The translations under genes were made by a program, and so were the position numbers. A model generated the notes under the pieces. It was not told where the DNA came from, searched no databases, and saw nothing but the letters and a program-made list of their open reading frames with translations. Positions 5,927 through 7,116 of a stretch of DNA of 7,116 bases are shown here, one piece after another (position 1 is the stretch's first letter; every line of letters begins with the position of its first letter). The stretch is from Anaerolineaceae bacterium UBA4799 (GTDB lineage: Bacteria; Chloroflexota; Anaerolineae; Anaerolineales; Anaerolineaceae): contig DHGL01000017.1 of assembly GCA_002402725.1 (NCBI GenBank), positions 1 through 7,116 on the forward strand, read 5' to 3'.

Positions 5927-7116
5927 ATGGCTAAAAGTTACATATTCGATGAACTGGATAAAGAAAAGATCCTGCAACTTTACCATCTCGTGGCATCCAA
6001 TGACGGCTGGAAGATAACGCTTGACAGGTTGATTGCGGACGTTCGCAATTATTTCATATTTGACAACGTGGTCATTTATCTGAGCGAAAACGCTACCAGG
6101 CGTATGGATGTGCTGTATGCGCGTGCCACGGGACGCGGTAAATCCAAAGGGGAAGATGTATCTTGGGGTGAAGATATCGCTGCCAGGGTTGTTTCTGAAA
6201 AGAAAACCCTGATCGTTCAACCTGATGTGAATGAAACTTCCGACCGCCTACAGTTCCCATTTCTACTCGGGGTGCCGCTGCAAATCTCTCGTGAAATCGC
6301 TGGAGTGCTTATCTTCATCCGTTTTGGCGGACCGGAATTCGAACCCGGCAGTAAGGAATTCGCAGAATTTCTGGGCTTTCAAGTTACCAATCTGATCCGC
6401 CAAAAAACAATTGATGATTACGAAAAAGAGCTCAACAGTCTGCGTACTACCTCGAACCTGCAGGATGACTTCATTAGCACCATCACTCACGAGTTGCGCA
6501 ATCCTCTCGGGTTCATCCGGGGTTACACCACTACCCTGCTGCGTGAAGATGCCGATTGGGATGAAAAAACCAAACATGATTTTCTCGAGATCATCGACCG
6601 TGAAACCGGGCACCTGGGTGAATTGATCGATGACCTGTTGGATTCTTCGCGATTGCAGACCGGAAACATGAGTTTTGATTTTCAACGCCTGCACCTCGAC
6701 GCCATCATACGTGATCAGGTGAAACGGGCAGAATACACCAATCCGGCGCAGGTGATAAAACTGGAGCTAGAAGACCACCTGCCAATGATTACAGGCGACC
6801 CTCGCCGCTTGGCGCAGGTAATTGACAACCTGATTGAAAATTCCAAAAAGTATGCACCTGACTCCGTGATTACGATCAAAGCATTTATCCAGGAGACTGA
6901 CCTGGTCATCGAGTTTTCTGACACCGGACCGGGAATCCAGGAGAAATATCTGCCCAGTATGTTCTCCCGTTTTTTCCGCGTACCTGAATTGGAAAAATCC
7001 GCTTACGGTACCGGGTTGGGCTTATCCATCTGTAAACAAATCATCAACAACCATAACGGTGAGATAAATGTCTCATCCGCCCACGGAGAAGGACTAAAAT
7101 TCACCATTAAACTACC
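5927..7116 (+). CDS. Soluble GAF-domain sensor histidine kinase (3' end outside window)
   Basis: The frame is open for 396 codons to the window end. Residues about 25-160 form a GAF-like sensory domain (VRNYFIFDNVVIYLSE, then GVPLQISREIAGVLIFIR). A short helical linker follows (160-180), then the HisKA dimerisation domain with the H box FISTITHELRNPLGFIRGY and phospho-accepting H188. The HATPase domain has the N box DNLIENSKKYA (300-310, N305), G1 box DTGPGI (332-337), F box FSRFFRV (346-352) and G2 box GTGLGLSI (361-368). No membrane segment or signal peptide is seen, so it should sense a cytosolic signal and pass phosphate to a response regulator, which is not in this window. The visible part nearly completes the kinase core; only the last strand and any C-terminal extension are missing. 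It appears to have its own promoter 8 bp upstream. Confidence 0.95.
   Translation, partial: MAKSYIFDELDKEKILQLYHLVASNDGWKITLDRLIADVRNYFIFDNVVIYLSENATRRMDVLYARATGRGKSKGEDVSWGEDIAARVVSEKKTLIVQPDVNETSDRLQFPFLLGVPLQISREIAGVLIFIRFGGPEFEPGSKEFAEFLGFQVTNLIRQKTIDDYEKELNSLRTTSNLQDDFISTITHELRNPLGFIRGYTTTLLREDADWDEKTKHDFLEIIDRETGHLGELIDDLLDSSRLQTGNMSFDFQRLHLDAIIRDQVKRAEYTNPAQVIKLELEDHLPMITGDPRRLAQVIDNLIENSKKYAPDSVITIKAFIQETDLVIEFSDTGPGIQEKYLPSMFSRFFRVPELEKSAYGTGLGLSICKQIINNHNGEINVSSAHGEGLKFTIKL

Noticed and set aside
6263..6694. Minus-strand open frame of 143 residues
   Set aside because: It is antisense to the GAF/HisKA part of the histidine kinase, whose motifs are unambiguous.

Overview
The window looks like bacterial chromosome, probably from a Chloroflexota (Anaerolineae-type) bacterium. 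The grounds are a chromosomal-type parA-parB pair cotranscribed with a PfkB-family kinase, a zinc-ribbon membrane protein and a YtcJ-like amidohydrolase, together with moderately GC-rich codon use. The taxon is inferred from the feel of the proteins, not from a search. The window contains no transposase, integrase, phage gene or CRISPR array.

Left end (1-361): a tandem array of 72-bp units carries copies of the 3' end of a tRNA. It runs into the intact minus-strand tRNA gene (CAU anticodon, 163-234), which has a near-consensus promoter (245-273). Directly behind that promoter lies a composite minisatellite of three 9-bp and four 15-bp units (275-361), which abuts the stop codon of radC.

Middle (362-5858): radC (minus strand) is divergent from a tightly packed plus-strand operon. 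The intergenic region holds an AT-rich inverted repeat, three AACGCG motifs and a perfect TATAAT box. The operon encodes a two-helix membrane protein with a double zinc ribbon, a PfkB sugar/nucleoside-type kinase, ParA, ParB and a YtcJ-like metal-dependent amidohydrolase. The junctions are very tight: an 18-bp gap, a 4-bp overlap, 0 bp and 6 bp. The amidohydrolase reading frame is interrupted by one in-frame TAA (4965-4967), while both halves remain well conserved, so it is annotated as a disrupted gene.

Right end (5859-7116): a short 12-bp tandem duplication leads to a TATAAT box only 8 bp before the ATG of a soluble GAF-domain histidine kinase. That gene runs off the window, and its mRNA would be leaderless or nearly so.

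Functionally, ParA and ParB form the chromosome-partitioning pair. The link of the kinase, zinc-ribbon protein and amidohydrolase to partitioning is positional only. The clearest unusual features are the tRNA-3'-end repeat array, the single-stop amidohydrolase and the composite minisatellite between radC and the tRNA promoter. None amounts to a demonstrably new system.
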